Shown: piece after piece, positions 42,901 to 53,482 of the stretch
Layout: each line of letters starts with the position of its first letter
How positions within the stretch are numbered: position 1 is the first letter of the stretch
NCBI GenBank assembly: GCA_933822405.4
Contig: CAKOGP040000446.1
Location: forward strand, 46,316-110,315
Length of the DNA: 64,000 bases
Source: Cylindrotheca closterium
Taxonomy: Eukaryota > Bacillariophyta > Bacillariophyceae > Bacillariales > Bacillariaceae
Direction: 5' to 3'
Made by a program: the position numbers and the translations under genes
Notes under the pieces: model-generated
Seen by the model: the letters and a program-made list of their open reading frames with translations, nothing else
What the model was told of the DNA's origin: nothing
The model's database searches: none

Positions 42901-43292
42901 CCAGGATCGTGGTCATGTTGCTCAGTCCCCGGGACCGCAAGTTTGAATTCTTGCACGCTGAATACCCACTGGACGCGTCGACTACCGTTCAAGTGCTGTT
43001 AGAACAAGTTCCTTTGCTGGCAACCAATGATGCTTTCCGTACCAAGAAATTCAATGCTCTTTTGCAAACCGAGAATTCGCGTCAATTGGACAACGCCTTG
43101 GCGCTTCAAGATTACTGCTTTAAGGAATCAGAGATCGTCCTTGGCATCCCTGATGACTTTACAGTAGCCAACATGACCAAGATGGCTGTCCCTCTTTTGC
43201 TCAACAAGAAGTTGATGAAGACGGTCAAGCAAGCTATTCGCAAGGGTCGTGGGCTCAAGACGGTTCAAAGTGGAGAGGAATGGAGGAAATAA
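39981..43292 (+). CDS. Large Glu/Pro/Thr/Ala-rich protein with a conserved-looking C-terminal domain
   Basis: Single exon, 1103 residues. The N-terminus (1-230) is mixed, with a basic block (KKKQKLSARMRKRRLERSFG) that could be a nuclear signal and a helix-like RHRLNFLQHNFGDQLALIEE. Residues about 300-620 are repetitive: 'VPTEEPATQE' and similar units, strongly acidic. Near residues 835-885 the motif DAVE(L/R)AR(M/L)EQ.TPVK occurs twice. The last 170 residues look folded: KENRKLRFADEEGHALTKEH, YASRIVVMLLSPRDRKFEFL, VQVLLEQVPLLA and VLGIPDDFTVANMTKMAVPL. KLRFADEEG resembles the '(K/R)VRF.DE.G' motif in some diatom proteins of unknown role. No enzymatic signature is visible. It could be a nuclear scaffold. 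Confidence 0.75.
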   Translation: MSIVIEQAHIGDENMLYPSMEQPENDELNDSRDVVSKDDSNALMEEQMSSSQDHVDDGPQKPQHIFVLDRESSLGKREHDSAVGRRPSGSSVASLSPTNSPVRNTRAHGKKKQKLSARMRKRRLERSFGSDFKPGTIRHRLNFLQHNFGDQLALIEESLPQTFHRNMNLETFIKNKAEQHEQHSNDDSSHRRSPSFRRSPERQRKPSAVKQEMSGIQEAQSADQGEMAEIMTFAPRETPHFENSSSNLSDHSEHTSNTTTSFSHAGTFPLDRSAREWRLSKFLEESPPPSPTPASPFGKREVSLPADAAALPVVPSLDASDASPAAAVEEKDAAVVPEPSDVPVPDVPVPVEKDAAPASDVPASVEEKESVIAVVEENDAAVVAEPSDAAVEEAAPAPSDAPANVSMVSATGIVESVVSTPEKAAKEVDEEPAAEEPLEETSTPPKEEATALMTEEPTTEELPASEEPQVVEEPSAPMTEEAEIEVSTPKAIDESPSPALTEEAVEPVATEEVSTAEAPAVFEKPATPAEESSTPMTEEVPTTEEPATSTETEEQVTPAGSEEVPTPEELATSEAPTTETEEPATQEVPTEEPATQEVPTEEPASQEVPTEEPAAEEPTAAAVTEEPKDESEHSLEVAGDDLEADGDHDAKEASTSSLLRQEGVVETQDETPEAPSEGVTSEPQGSQKGAEEAPADRVQEGVASEQETSQEDPVSTQVKESASQIPEIGEDTPSRGESPQVQAKKTVQVEPESKPESPSEVVVVEPEGVVAKTTETAPQDSPAPVAPVVSDGVAEDQPNDAAPAMAVDTSAAPMEDSAAPSTPVGDQSVSSASTAMESPRPLDAVELARMEQATPVKPAASVAATPPTPDAVERARLEQQTPVKRKLNAAADDATTKQPKADASDNAAATDENTDPQNCPSPSSVMDTELEDGEGKVVKKLCALKENRKLRFADEEGHALTKEHVIEREANYASRIVVMLLSPRDRKFEFLHAEYPLDASTTVQVLLEQVPLLATNDAFRTKKFNALLQTENSRQLDNALALQDYCFKESEIVLGIPDDFTVANMTKMAVPLLLNKKLMKTVKQAIRKGRGLKTVQSGEEWRK

Positions 43293-44000
43293 ACTTGGTG
43301 CATGGATTCGAAATCAGGTTCTTTTGAGGTGACAAGTGTGTGGCTCATTTACGGATTGCCCCATCTTCTGGAAGTGAATTCAGTGATGTGAGGCTCTATG
43401 CTCAGAGCAATGCCCTTTTACTTCACTACTACGGAGAATATGTAGCTTGATGATTGAATTTTCGTCTTTCGAAGCAGCATGGCGAGGGATGCGAGGCTCT
43501 GTACTTCTACGGATTGCCCCTATTGTTATGCTACTGGATTCGGAGGTTTGATTGCGGCAAGGGATGTTTGGCTCTACGCCTTTGGGAATTCCCCTTTACC
43601 GCTGGATTGCCCCTTTGTTTTTACATTTCACTCTTTGATGCGATTTTATGACTGGGATAAACGATTTTTCGGTCGGATTGCTGTTTTGGCGTAGTGGATG
43701 CACTACCCTGGGATAACTGCATATTAGAACGGGCAGGGTTTTTAAATTAGACGGCTTCTGCCTTTCCTTTGATGAAATAATTGCTCGATTTTACTGCTAT
43801 TAATAGTTGTTGATTTGCATTGCAAATAATAGATGGGGAAACTTGGGAACTGAATTCTATCTTCTTCGACGGCCACAATCTTTGCACTACGTCCACAATG
43901 AAAGCAACAAGGGTATACTGCTTAATAGGTATCATTAACACTTTGAGTGCTAGTCATTCAATGCGCATATGAAACTAATCCCCTTCCTCTCATCAGGTTT
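43293..44000. other. Intergenic region between convergent genes
   Basis: No supported gene; holds two 3' ends. The words ACGGATTGCCCC and similar recur at about 43351, 43508 and 43601, which looks like a weak local duplication. No coding motif was found. Confidence 0.45.
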
Positions 44001-45971
44001 TCACATTGTGGGTGAAATGAGAAATTGAGATTTTAGTTTCCCCAGCGTTCGCTGACATTTCTCTGCCATGTATTCCACTTTTTCAACGTTCATAAGATTG
44101 GCCTTCAAGTTGTTGATGGTCCTTCGTCTTTGATTCTTGATTTTCAGGCCTGCTCGGACAGCAGAGGCAACTTCTTTTGTTGAATAGCCCAACTCCTTGA
44201 CCATTCGTTCTCGAAGCTCACGACTGAGGCGGAGGTCCCCACCACGTGATTGGATCCAGTCAATTGGCTCCGAGAGTTGAATATAGTTCCACCCGATTCC
44301 TAAACTGGGCCCCTCGGACGTACAGGGATGCACCACAAGTATTCGCTCATACCTTCGGATGGATACGCTTCTTCCAAAGGAAACGGAGTGCTGATTGCTC
44401 CTCTTCGAACCCACATTTTCAATTTCCTTTTCATTCTTAGATTCTTCTGCCCTTGGTCTATCGCGAATATATTGGGTTTTGCTTCCAGGTTCTTCGGTAC
44501 AGTACAAAGCATCATACACCTTGTCTGACTTTGTGTGGGTAGGTGAGGGAAGCTGACGACCAAAAATAGAAGCTGTAGATTCTCTAAACTTCTTTGGTTC
44601 CAAGATTGTCTGCCACTGTTCCTCCGATAACTGTTCTTTGATATGCGTTGGTAGTCTTTCCAAAATGGCAGATTTCGCGTTGCCTGCTGTAGGTTCCACA
44701 GATTCGTCGGATGGATCAAGGCTTAGATCGGGTAGCCTTTGTCTAGGGTCTAGAAGAGAACCACGACTGTTGTGTTGCTCAAGTCTTCGAAGATTGTTCT
44801 TCAATAAAACTTTCTTTCCCAACGGAGACATCAATTGGTGTCCCCCCTTTGACCCAAGGTCAAGCAATGATCGATCGGATCGAGGTCTTTGTGGATGTTC
44901 TGAAGTTTGCGAACGAGGAAGGTGATCACTGTTTGTTTGCCAGTTGAGAGCCCCCCTATCTAACTTCTCATTTGGACTTGCCTTTCCAGGACGAATCAAT
45001 TCGCGAGACCCAGATTTCCTCAATTTGGAAATCGTCCTGAAGCCGTCGGGAGTATCAATGCTTGCTGTCCTTCTGAGGGGCTTCTTTTCGAATGAGTGCT
45101 TACTGTTTGCTTGCCAGTTGAGAGTACCCCTGTCTTCGTCTTTTGGCCTCGCCTTTCCACGACGAATCAATTCGTGAGATCCAGATCTCCTCATTTTGGA
45201 AATCGTTCTGAAGCCGTCGGGAGTATCAATGCTTGCTGTCCTTCTGAGAGGCTTCTTTTCGAACGAGTGCTTACTGTTTGTTTGCCAGTTGAGAGCCCCC
45301 CTATCTAACTTCTCATTTGGACTTGCCTTTCCACGACGAATCAATTCGTGAGATCCAGATCTCCTCAATTTTGAACTCATCCTGAAACCGTGGGGAGTAT
45401 CAATGCTTGCTGTCCTTCTGAGAGGCTTCTTTTCGAACGAGTGCTTATTGTTTGCTTGCCCGTTGAGAGCACTCCTGTCTTCCATCCCACTTGACTTTTC
45501 TGTGCCAACAAATATCAATTCTTGAGATCCAGATTTCCTCAATTTTGAACGCTTATTCCTATCGCTGAGAAGCTTCTTGTCCAATGAGTTTTTACTGTAT
45601 GCTTGCCAGTTTAGAGAGGCCTTGTCTTCAGTCTCTTTTGGCCTTGCCTTTCCAGGACGAATCAATTCGTGAGATCCAGATTTCTTCATTTTGGAACTCG
45701 TCTTGAAGATTTGGGAAGTGTCAATGCTAGATATCCCACCATTAAGGTTCTCGTCCATTGAGGGATCACGGTTTGCTTGCCGATTGAGAACCCCCCTTCC
45801 TTCCGTCTCTTTTGCCCTTGGCTTTCCAAGAAAGATCATTGGTTCTTGAGATCGATCTCTCCTTAGGTTTGAAGTTGTCTTCAAGAAGCTTTCGGAAGCA
45901 TCACTGCTTTCCTCTGTCCCATTGAGAAGCGTCTCGTCCATTGTTTCACGTACGGCTTTGCCTTTTGACAT
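44001..45971 (-). CDS. Uncharacterised family member, copy 1 of 3 (VSFG/ERIL domain)
   Basis: Single exon, 656 residues. The first two thirds are a tandem repeat of about 56-58 residues with 'SGSHELIRRGKA' and 'KHSFEKKPLRRTASIDTP'. A short conserved helix follows (LPTHIKEQLSEEQWQTILEP). The C-terminal 150 residues are the shared domain: SVSFGRSVSIRRYERILVVH, GPSLGIGWNYI, then RELRERMVKELGYSTKEVAS and a basic coiled-coil-like tail (KIKNQRRRTINNLKANLMNV). The same layout occurs in the genes at 51520-53019 and 55102-57198. No known enzyme or binding domain is recognised. The start lies at MSKGKAVRETMDETLL; no signal peptide or membrane span is seen, so it is probably intracellular. Confidence 0.75.
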   Translation of the reverse strand: MSKGKAVRETMDETLLNGTEESSDASESFLKTTSNLRRDRSQEPMIFLGKPRAKETEGRGVLNRQANRDPSMDENLNGGISSIDTSQIFKTSSKMKKSGSHELIRPGKARPKETEDKASLNWQAYSKNSLDKKLLSDRNKRSKLRKSGSQELIFVGTEKSSGMEDRSALNGQANNKHSFEKKPLRRTASIDTPHGFRMSSKLRRSGSHELIRRGKASPNEKLDRGALNWQTNSKHSFEKKPLRRTASIDTPDGFRTISKMRRSGSHELIRRGKARPKDEDRGTLNWQANSKHSFEKKPLRRTASIDTPDGFRTISKLRKSGSRELIRPGKASPNEKLDRGALNWQTNSDHLPRSQTSEHPQRPRSDRSLLDLGSKGGHQLMSPLGKKVLLKNNLRRLEQHNSRGSLLDPRQRLPDLSLDPSDESVEPTAGNAKSAILERLPTHIKEQLSEEQWQTILEPKKFRESTASIFGRQLPSPTHTKSDKVYDALYCTEEPGSKTQYIRDRPRAEESKNEKEIENVGSKRSNQHSVSFGRSVSIRRYERILVVHPCTSEGPSLGIGWNYIQLSEPIDWIQSRGGDLRLSRELRERMVKELGYSTKEVASAVRAGLKIKNQRRRTINNLKANLMNVEKVEYMAEKCQRTLGKLKSQFLISPTM

Positions 45972-46232
45972 TTAGGTAAAAGTGAAACAAAGGTTTCATC
46001 TTCTTTTATCAAAAACGACGTTTGGAGTACTGGTACTGTACGATACAATGACGCCACATCGCAGTCTCTCACTGGAAAACAAAGATCATTCTCGCTCTCA
46101 CTGGAAAACAATAAGGATCACCGGAATTCCGCGCGCTGCATTTTGGGTCTGTGACGGTACCTGGTACCAAGTACCTATGATATAATATGAAAAGGCCCCA
46201 GCGATTGACGACTCATTAGACCCAACGTTTAA

Positions 46233-49200
46233 ATGCTGTCAGATTTTCCTGACGGTATTTCAATTCACGGGATACTGACTATGGATGGCGAGGACGGAAT
46301 TAAATTAGTTTTCCGGCGCATAGACCCTCTGTTACAAACATTGCTTCCCCTTGTTTCTAGATTCCAAGGAATTGTCGAATCTGGAAACCAAGATGATTCG
46401 TTTTTGATACAGCTGGTCCAATCCCAAATTCAAATCTTGCGAAATCTGGCAGATGTCATCAATCAGTTGGGCGGTCCCGCTGCCCCGGCGTTGATAGTTC
46501 TTGCAGACTACATATCTCTACCTTTGAATGCCATTTTGCATGTTTCAGTGTCATTCGCAAGTTCTACTACTGCTCCTGAGCTCGGTCCACAGCACAGAAT
46601 ATTGGTCAGTCATGTCCGAAAACTTCAGCAGGGCGTGTCAGAGGCCATTCAGACCTACGTTCAGATTTGCTGCTCAAACAACGACACGCACCACCTCAAG
46701 GATAGTCATATCATTAATTTCTTGGTGGCTATGGCCAGCGTATTGCCCGCACCAATCACGAACTTGGAGGGGGGAGATTTGGACAACGGCTTGGAAGTGT
46801 TCATGTCCTTGTCGGGAGCAATCAAGGCCTTGATACAAGAGTGCTCTGGTGCGTCACTCTACGACAAATGGAATGGCGATCTTGTCATCAAAATCGTAGA
46901 CTTTGGAACTTCTGTACTTTCACTGGTAGAAAATGACCATCTGAATCTGCTGACACTAGACATTCTCGATGGTTTGATGGCCAAAGTCAAAACAAGCGAG
47001 TTGTGGCAGCGCATTTTCCCTGGGATATTTGCCTCGATATATCGCAGACTGACCGCATCAGGTCTTAAAGCGAGCGCTGGACTTTCAACTCAGATTCAGG
47101 CAAAAAGCCTAAAAGTGATTGAAGAGCTGATAAAGGTGTCGATTTCGTCATTTGTAGAAATCGATTCGAACAATGATATTCAAACGAAGATCCTCAAAAA
47201 GTCGAAGCTAACTGCACCTGGAGGGATAATAGGAGGTTTACGTCGGACCGGGATGAAGACTGAAAACGAGTTCCTATCGGAGTTGAGAAACAGGTTATCT
47301 GACCCCTTGACATATTTGATGAGGCAGTGTGTTCTGTCTCCAGCAGAGAGCGTCCGAATACAGTTGGCATCACTATGCGAAACAGTCTTAATGGAGTCTG
47401 GGGATTGTTGGGAGTCAACATCGCTTCTTGAGCACGCATTTGACTCTTGTCTCATTCTACAGTCCGATGATACGACAGGTAATACAGGGAGGCTTATCTT
47501 GTTGGTCATATCCTGAATGTGCTAAAAACGTTGGTTGTGTTATGATTGAACTTTTAGAGACCGTGTCGACGCGATTGGAATCTATCATTTTATCCTTTCA
47601 AAACTCCCAACACGATAAATCATGGATGATACCTCGAATACAGTCATTAGCAGGAGAAGCCCTTGACATGGCTAATGCGCACAAGCACACAGAAATGCGA
47701 ATGCAATTGCAACTCCTTACTGGGTATATCCGATGCCTTGGAACAGATGGATCGGTAGCTCTTGCTGCATCCATGAGCATTAGGGCGTCGCTTGTTGGTA
47801 AGTCTACTGCTAGTCCATGCACTCATCACATTCGTTCTCGCTGACTGACTCGTTCCTGAAACCGACTTTTAGCATTGGGGGATGTTGATTTAGCATCATC
47901 CGGCAGCACGCAAAGTGTTGAAAAAGTAGCGAAGGGTCGAGAATCGATCACAAAAGTACCTCTCCACCATCTAAACAAGGACTCGGCTTTGCTTTTTCGG
48001 AATATGCTGAGACATCTTGGCGCTACTATTGGTTGGAAACATGGGTCCCGACTGATAGATACGCTCCTATCAGAATTCTGTGAAAGCAGTTTTCAGCATT
48101 TAGCTTGTTCCGAGTATTTTGAAGATGAGTTCTTCCACGAAAACGTTGGAACTCTTGTGGTTTGCGAAGAGGTTAGTTCCGACAATCTTCAAGCTTGCCT
48201 TGATAAAGATAAAAATCTCACGGTTTTGCGCATTGGTATTTTCCAGGTAATTAGAGGAGCTTTTGCAACGGACCACCAAACCGTCTCGAGAAAAGAATCG
48301 AGGAGAGAACGAAAATGTCTGCTCGCGCTTGCATCATCATGTCTCCCACTTCTCGTCGATGCGTCGTTGTGGAAAATAAGGACAATGGAAGGAAGTGCGC
48401 ATCCATCGCAACCAGGTGCTCCAATTCCAAGAGCTTTCCGTGGAAATGCTTCCGTCATAGTTTTGGTCCTGAGGATCGCATCGGCTTTTTTCGATGTCTT
48501 GGGTGGCGATTCAGGAGTATTGACACATGTCATGCTGTGCCCAATCATCGAAAAGGCGAGCCAGCGAAACAATGCCATGGTAAACGCTACAGCAAAGGAT
48601 ACAGCTCTAACTCTAGCGAAGGCATGCGGGGTGCCGACACTGTCAGAGCTATTTGAGCAAAATATGAGCACAGTGCTTGTTGGATTGCGTGCTTTATTTC
48701 AGTCTACACCCAACGAGACATTCTTGAGAGATGCAATGAGAACACTGCAATGGGTACTCCTTCAGACAAATTCTTCGGCAGAAGTGACTAGGGGTCTTGC
48801 TGACTTGCTGTCATTCGTTGAAGGGAAAATTGATCGTATGGCAATCCACAATCCACTCTCGGAGCTTGCCTTTCAAGATTTGGTTGCCCTTCATCGAACT
48901 TACTTAGAACACCTAGGTGACTCTTTCTCCGAGAATGATTACGAATCAGCAAATTTAAGCGCAGCCATCAAGCAGAATTCTAGACCATGGCTTGATGTGT
49001 TGTCGCCGTATGAGAAGTCATCCCCATCCATATTCCAAAGGAAGTCGCCGGTGGCCGAAGAAATGCCTCCACCACAATATTCTGGAATCTGCATTGACGA
49101 TCTTCATCTTATCTCAAAGATCATATCAAGAGAGAACTATATTCTATCAAATTCCAACCTCGTACTGCAGGTGTCGGCTTGTAAAGCTCTGTCATTGGCG

Positions 49201-50089
49201 TACCGAGCCTTAGCACGCTTTTCAAGAAGTGCTGTAAGTTGTGAACCGTGATCGAAAAAGCAATAAATGCTGTAGTCAACTGACAAATTTCGTTCGTCTC
49301 ATGATATGGCAGCAAACTGGAGGTGACGACAGCGGGGTAGAGAATGCCGTTCTGAAACAGGCTGCCACGTCGTGGCCTTCATTGAAGGCAAGGCTGCATA
49401 ACCTTACCGATAATGCCCTCGTATCGAGAAAAGTCAACATATCTTCCATTGCTATCGAGCCATCGATCGCTTCTCAAGCAGATCTTGCCACCACCCTATA
49501 TTCTCTTGCAGCATTGCTCGAGCTGACAACTGTAGTCTGTGAATCTTGTGGAGACTTCATGACAAATCGCTTTGCGAAAGAAGTGTGGCCAGCAATTGCT
49601 CGCTATCTTGGATTCATCATTCAATTCAAATCTCACCAAAGCGAACCTTCCCTCGATGCTACAGATTTACATGGCGAGAGTATTCTTTTGGAAAAATTCG
49701 GTGATATCAGCGACTCTGAGCGACAGTTGATAGTTTCAATGCTTGACTGCCTCGGTAGAGTTTATCGTGTACTAAAATTGTCAGATGATGTCCTATCAGC
49801 GGGGGCATTTACTATTTTGCCATTCTTGGATACTCGCCACTTTGGACCAGTTATTGGAGATAAAGCCATGGTAGCTATGAAACGGTTGGCAGATTCAAAC
49901 TGTGACGCACTCTGGCGACCTCTGCTACAACTAATGGGAAACGAGTTACCACCGTTCCCAAAAGGTCTGACAGTCCTCACTCATCTGACTACAGCTGATC
50001 GGTCAACCTCTGACGACACGGTACTCCATGAGAAAGCAGCTGAATTGTTCAATTACATTAATTGCTTGCCTGAGCAAAACATATTCTAA
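46233..50089 (+). CDS. TTI1: TTI1 homologue (TELO2-interacting protein 1)
   Basis: Four exons: 46233-47478, 47558-47797, 47873-49233 and 49313-50089. The introns are 75-79 bases, GT-AG, and all joins keep frame; 1207 residues, somewhat longer than animal TTI1. The protein is an alpha-solenoid of HEAT-like helices. Recognisable TTI1 features include the N-terminal ADYISLPLNAILHV (equivalent to the 'QYILFPLRF' region) and a C-terminal block WPSLKARL followed by ESCGDFMTNRFAKEVWPAIA, which closely follows the human C-terminal WPSL...CGDF...RF.K.V.P pattern. With TELO2 and TTI2 it forms the TTT complex, which works with HSP90 to fold and stabilise PIKK kinases such as mTOR and ATM. The TTI1 call is from motif recall; exon edges were set by frame and splice sites. 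Confidence 0.8.
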
Positions 50090-50139
50090 GCCTATTTCAA
50101 GTTCAGGCCGCCATGTGCACTCAAAGATCTCCAAGCCTG

Positions 50140-51193
50140 CTACTGGACCACAACGTGTGGAAGTATCAATAGTAACAAGGTAAAAGCTAGTCCCAAAGTA
50201 GCGCCTCCTCTTGCCTCGCTTGTTGCAGTGGTCGTATCATCGGTAGCACCGCCGCCAGAATTGAGCGATACCACACAGCATTTTGCTGTTGGATCAAACG
50301 GATCGTCCATGAGTCGGCTGAACCAACCTGTGCAAGAGTCGTCTGGTAGCCAATCTGCATACTCTTGCACCTCGGCGCAGGTTTTCCCACGAAAGACTTC
50401 TTCTGTGGAATTGGTTAGCTCCTCTCCTTCGGGGCAGATAGAACATGTTTTTGGCGGCGGCAAATTGCAACAAAACGAGATGGCCGAGAAGAAAAGGCTG
50501 TCTTCGATATTTTCGCATCCTTCTTGTGGCAGGGTCGTTGTTTCAAACATCCAACGAGCACAAGTTTCTCCAAACAATGGATCTGCCTTGTTTGGGTCGG
50601 GAATATCCGAGCCATCGGGACACTTCAAAGTGCAATCAGGGAAGGTTCCCTCACATTCGCACCAGGCTCTTGCTCGACCGCGCTCCGTGTGATCACAATT
50701 TCCATACTAAAACAAAAGCGAACGTTGTTTCAGCAAAAGTGAATGAATTGCCATCCAGACAATCACAGTTTCTAGTTACCTCACTGAAAATTCCATCGCG
50801 ATCAAGATACGTTATTCTTTCTGCCACATTGGAACAGGTGAAATTGATATCTGGGGATCCAAACTGTTGATGTTCAAAGCGTGGGACCACCTTGTCTCCG
50901 TTGTAAGTATCACACATGGAGCAGTGGTTGCTTGGCGGATCTGGACAACAGTTCCTCTGCCACATCATAAGCTGATGGTCACGACAAGCAGCGGTCCCGT
51001 TATCAAATGATTGTGCTTCGATTGCGGCGATATCGCAATTGAATGCACCACTTCCGCCATGACCAGGTTCTTCCACCTCACCAGCATCGTTTCTTGTGCA
51101 AGGTTCGCACTGTTGACAGCTGGCGAAGATTACGCTCGTGAGGGAAATCAGCAATATCAATTGACACTGTGGTGAAAAAATTCTGTGAAACAT
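50140..51193 (-). CDS. Secreted Cys-rich protein, probably GPI-anchored
   Basis: Two exons on the minus strand, 51193-50780 and 50706-50140, joined in phase 0 across a 73-base GT-AG intron; 326 residues. A signal peptide (QLILLISLTSVIFASC) opens it. The body has about 28 cysteines in three similar blocks with 'C..C' and 'CC' pairs (for example RNCCPDPPSNHCSMC and SFCCNLPPPKTCSIC). Each block contains a helix with W or F, as in RWMFETTTLP and EYADWLPDDSC. The C-terminus fits a GPI signal: small residues (SGGGATDD), then a hydrophobic end (LGLAFTLLLLILPHVVV). It should be an extracellular, membrane-tethered protein. I recognise no named family; similar Cys-repeat proteins are common in diatoms, from memory. 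It lies between TTI1 and copy 2 of the paralogous family. Confidence 0.78.
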
Positions 51194-51519
51194 TGTTGCA
51201 CTTTTAATATTAAGTGACTGTTTTCACGATTGGCGTTCATTGACTGTCTTGGATGCCATTTCAAATAGCGAACCGAATTTTGCGATGTCCCAGCATCATG
51301 GATCAGAGAGAAATAGAGAAAAGGTTTATCATTTGGGACTAATGTAGTATATTTCGTGTTACGTACAGACACTTTTACGATTACACGAGCTTTTTGTGTT
51401 TTGCAGAACGAATGAGAATGCACCAAATGTGGTGGTAGCTGTGAACCATTCAACTTCTAGCGAAGTCAGTTTACCAGTAGCACCACTGTTGCTTCAAAAT
51501 GTGTATCTCTAATAAGTAA
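51194..51519. other. Intergenic spacer
   Basis: No gene seen. It contains the promoter of the Cys-rich gene and the 3' end of copy 2. Confidence 0.45.
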
Positions 51520-53019
51520 TTAAGATGTTTTTCTAATGCGGAACTTCTTTTGTAGCTTTCGAATCTTTCGTTGCGCATTCTCAGCCATCGATTCCACCTT
51601 TTCCACGTTCACAACGGCAGCCTTCAAGTTGTTGATGGTCCTTCTTCGTTGATTCTTGATTTTCAAAGTTTCTCGGACCGCTTTGGCAACATCGCGTTGC
51701 GAATAGCCGAGTTCGCCGACTATCTCTTCTCGCATACGGCGAGTCAGACGCATTTCCTCGGAAGTTTGGTTGCCCCATTCAATGGCTTCTTCGCTTTCTG
51801 TGTAGTCCCATCCAATCCCAACGCTAGGACCCGATGACGTAGACGGGTGCACCACGAGGATACGTTCATGATAGCGGACTTGGGCATTGCCAAAGGAAAC
51901 TCGTTTCTTTTGTTTGCCTGGGCTATTTCTTTCTTCTTGTGCACTTTCGGGTTCGTCTTCCATCTCTGGCTGCTTACTTTCATCATCGGTGCAGCAGATA
52001 GCATCGTATGCCAATATATGCGAGTCCATCCATCTGTCTCCTTTGAGGTATTGTGGCTTACTATCTTGTTGTTCGGTAGGCTTATTGGAACCACCAGATA
52101 TGGGCGATTTGTACTGTGATCCTGTATCGTTTTCATCGTCTTGAGTTATACTTTGATCTTCAGTGCTGTGGATAGCTTCACGGTCCATTTTGGACTCTTC
52201 TTGGTTGCCTTTTATTTTCGGGCGTGACGTACTGTCTTCGTCATCAGTGCCGTAGACATCATCATGTACTTGGGCTTCAGCTGCTTCTGGCACAAGAGTA
52301 GGTGTGACATGTGAATTGTCCAAAGACAACAAGTCATCTGAAATATCAGAATGAACAGAAAGGCACTCCGATCCACTCATTGCTGGTTCCATGAGTTTAT
52401 ACCATTCTTGCTCTGGTAGTTGATCTTTGATATGCTGAGGAAGTCTAGACAGCAGGAGTAATCTAGGGTCAACTTCAGGGTTGACTTGAGGAACAGGTCT
52501 CGAATTGCGGGATGAATCCCGGGATTCTGAGGACGACTCTGTGGCAGCAATAGGAGAATGCACAACTCCCACAGCTGCCTTTAGTCTGCTTTCCGAATCA
52601 GGAAATGGAAAGGCCTTGAGAGAATCCTTTACTTGGTCCGATATTTCTACTACAATTTTGTCGTTTTGCATGGGTGAAAGACAGCGAGATGGTAACATCG
52701 GTAAGGCATCCATGCTCGATCTACGTGAGACTCGGGAACTTCCAGCGCTGCTTTGCCATGACTTGTTGGAAATCGAGCTCGTAGATAGCCGACGTCCCAT
52801 CTTATTTCCATTTGGAGATGGCAATCGAGTTGGAGTTGTTGGAATAGAGTCTATAAGGCTTCGATTGGATAAGGGTTTGTGAAGAGATGCTCTGCTTCGT
52901 GAACCCGTACTACCATTGCTAAAATCCCTACTCATGGTCTTGGATACTTCGTTGTTCCTTTTGAGAGTAATGGGGGACGGAATGAATGCAAATGCGAGTG
53001 CAATTGCAAAAGCGGTCAA
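51520..53019 (-). CDS. Uncharacterised family member, copy 2 of 3 (VSFG/ERIL domain)
   Basis: Single exon, up to 499 residues. The first ATG (53019) gives a hydrophobic N-terminus (FAIALAFAFIPS); the Met at residue 29 (52935, MSRDFSNGS) begins a sequence more like the other copies, so either start is possible. Two N-terminal blocks match the repeat of copy 3: SIPTTPTRLPSPNG and SSMDALPMLPSRCLSP with KIVVEISDQVKDSLKAF. The conserved helix RLPQHIKDQLPEQEWYKLME follows, then an acidic region, and the shared C-terminal domain: VSFGNAQVRYHERILVVHPS, GPSVGIGWDYTE, REEIVGELGYSQRDVAKAVR and a basic tail (KIKNQRRRTINNLKA). Function unknown. Conserved positions across three copies argue that the domain is under selection. 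Confidence 0.74.
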   Translation of the reverse strand: MTAFAIALAFAFIPSPITLKRNNEVSKTMSRDFSNGSTGSRSRASLHKPLSNRSLIDSIPTTPTRLPSPNGNKMGRRLSTSSISNKSWQSSAGSSRVSRRSSMDALPMLPSRCLSPMQNDKIVVEISDQVKDSLKAFPFPDSESRLKAAVGVVHSPIAATESSSESRDSSRNSRPVPQVNPEVDPRLLLLSRLPQHIKDQLPEQEWYKLMEPAMSGSECLSVHSDISDDLLSLDNSHVTPTLVPEAAEAQVHDDVYGTDDEDSTSRPKIKGNQEESKMDREAIHSTEDQSITQDDENDTGSQYKSPISGGSNKPTEQQDSKPQYLKGDRWMDSHILAYDAICCTDDESKQPEMEDEPESAQEERNSPGKQKKRVSFGNAQVRYHERILVVHPSTSSGPSVGIGWDYTESEEAIEWGNQTSEEMRLTRRMREEIVGELGYSQRDVAKAVRETLKIKNQRRRTINNLKAAVVNVEKVESMAENAQRKIRKLQKKFRIRKTS

Positions 53020-53450
53020 AGTTCCGACGAAGAACGGGTTGTAAAAACAGAGCCTTTTTGAAATCTTTCTTATCAGTGAGGATACCTGGTTTCATTGAGT
53101 ACCGGGTACTTTGCGGTCATTTTCCTAACAAACTCCGAACTGGAGGTGGAAGTTACACATAGTGTACCGACGTTCGCTTTGGTCGACGTTCGCTTTGGTC
53201 ACCGTTCCTTAACATACGATTTAAGAATGACAAATAAAATATCGATTCGAATACGCGTGCGTGATAGAATGTTAAAACTTCCGCCGTCAAATCAGAATTC
53301 GTGCGGGCCTCTTTGTCAAAATAGTCATTTCTCTTTTGTGTTCGGTATTGATCGGCTGCCTACTATCACGTCCACCAGTTCCACTAGCAGTACTCGTACA
53401 CTGCTGTACTTGGTATCATACGTGTTCCAGAAGTACATATGGAAATTCAA

Positions 53451-53482
53451 ATGGGACCCCCAAAGGCAAAAAAATTGCGGCG
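53451..53482 (+). repeat. Left arm of a short inverted repeat
   Basis: Contains ATGGGACCC followed after a few bases by AGGCAAAAAAATTGCGGCG; the same two blocks occur on the other strand at 54833-54862. Confidence 0.7.

Noticed and set aside
43454..43694. Two overlapping frames in the region between convergent genes
   Set aside because: They come from repeated GGATTGCCCC-type words and have no coherent protein features.
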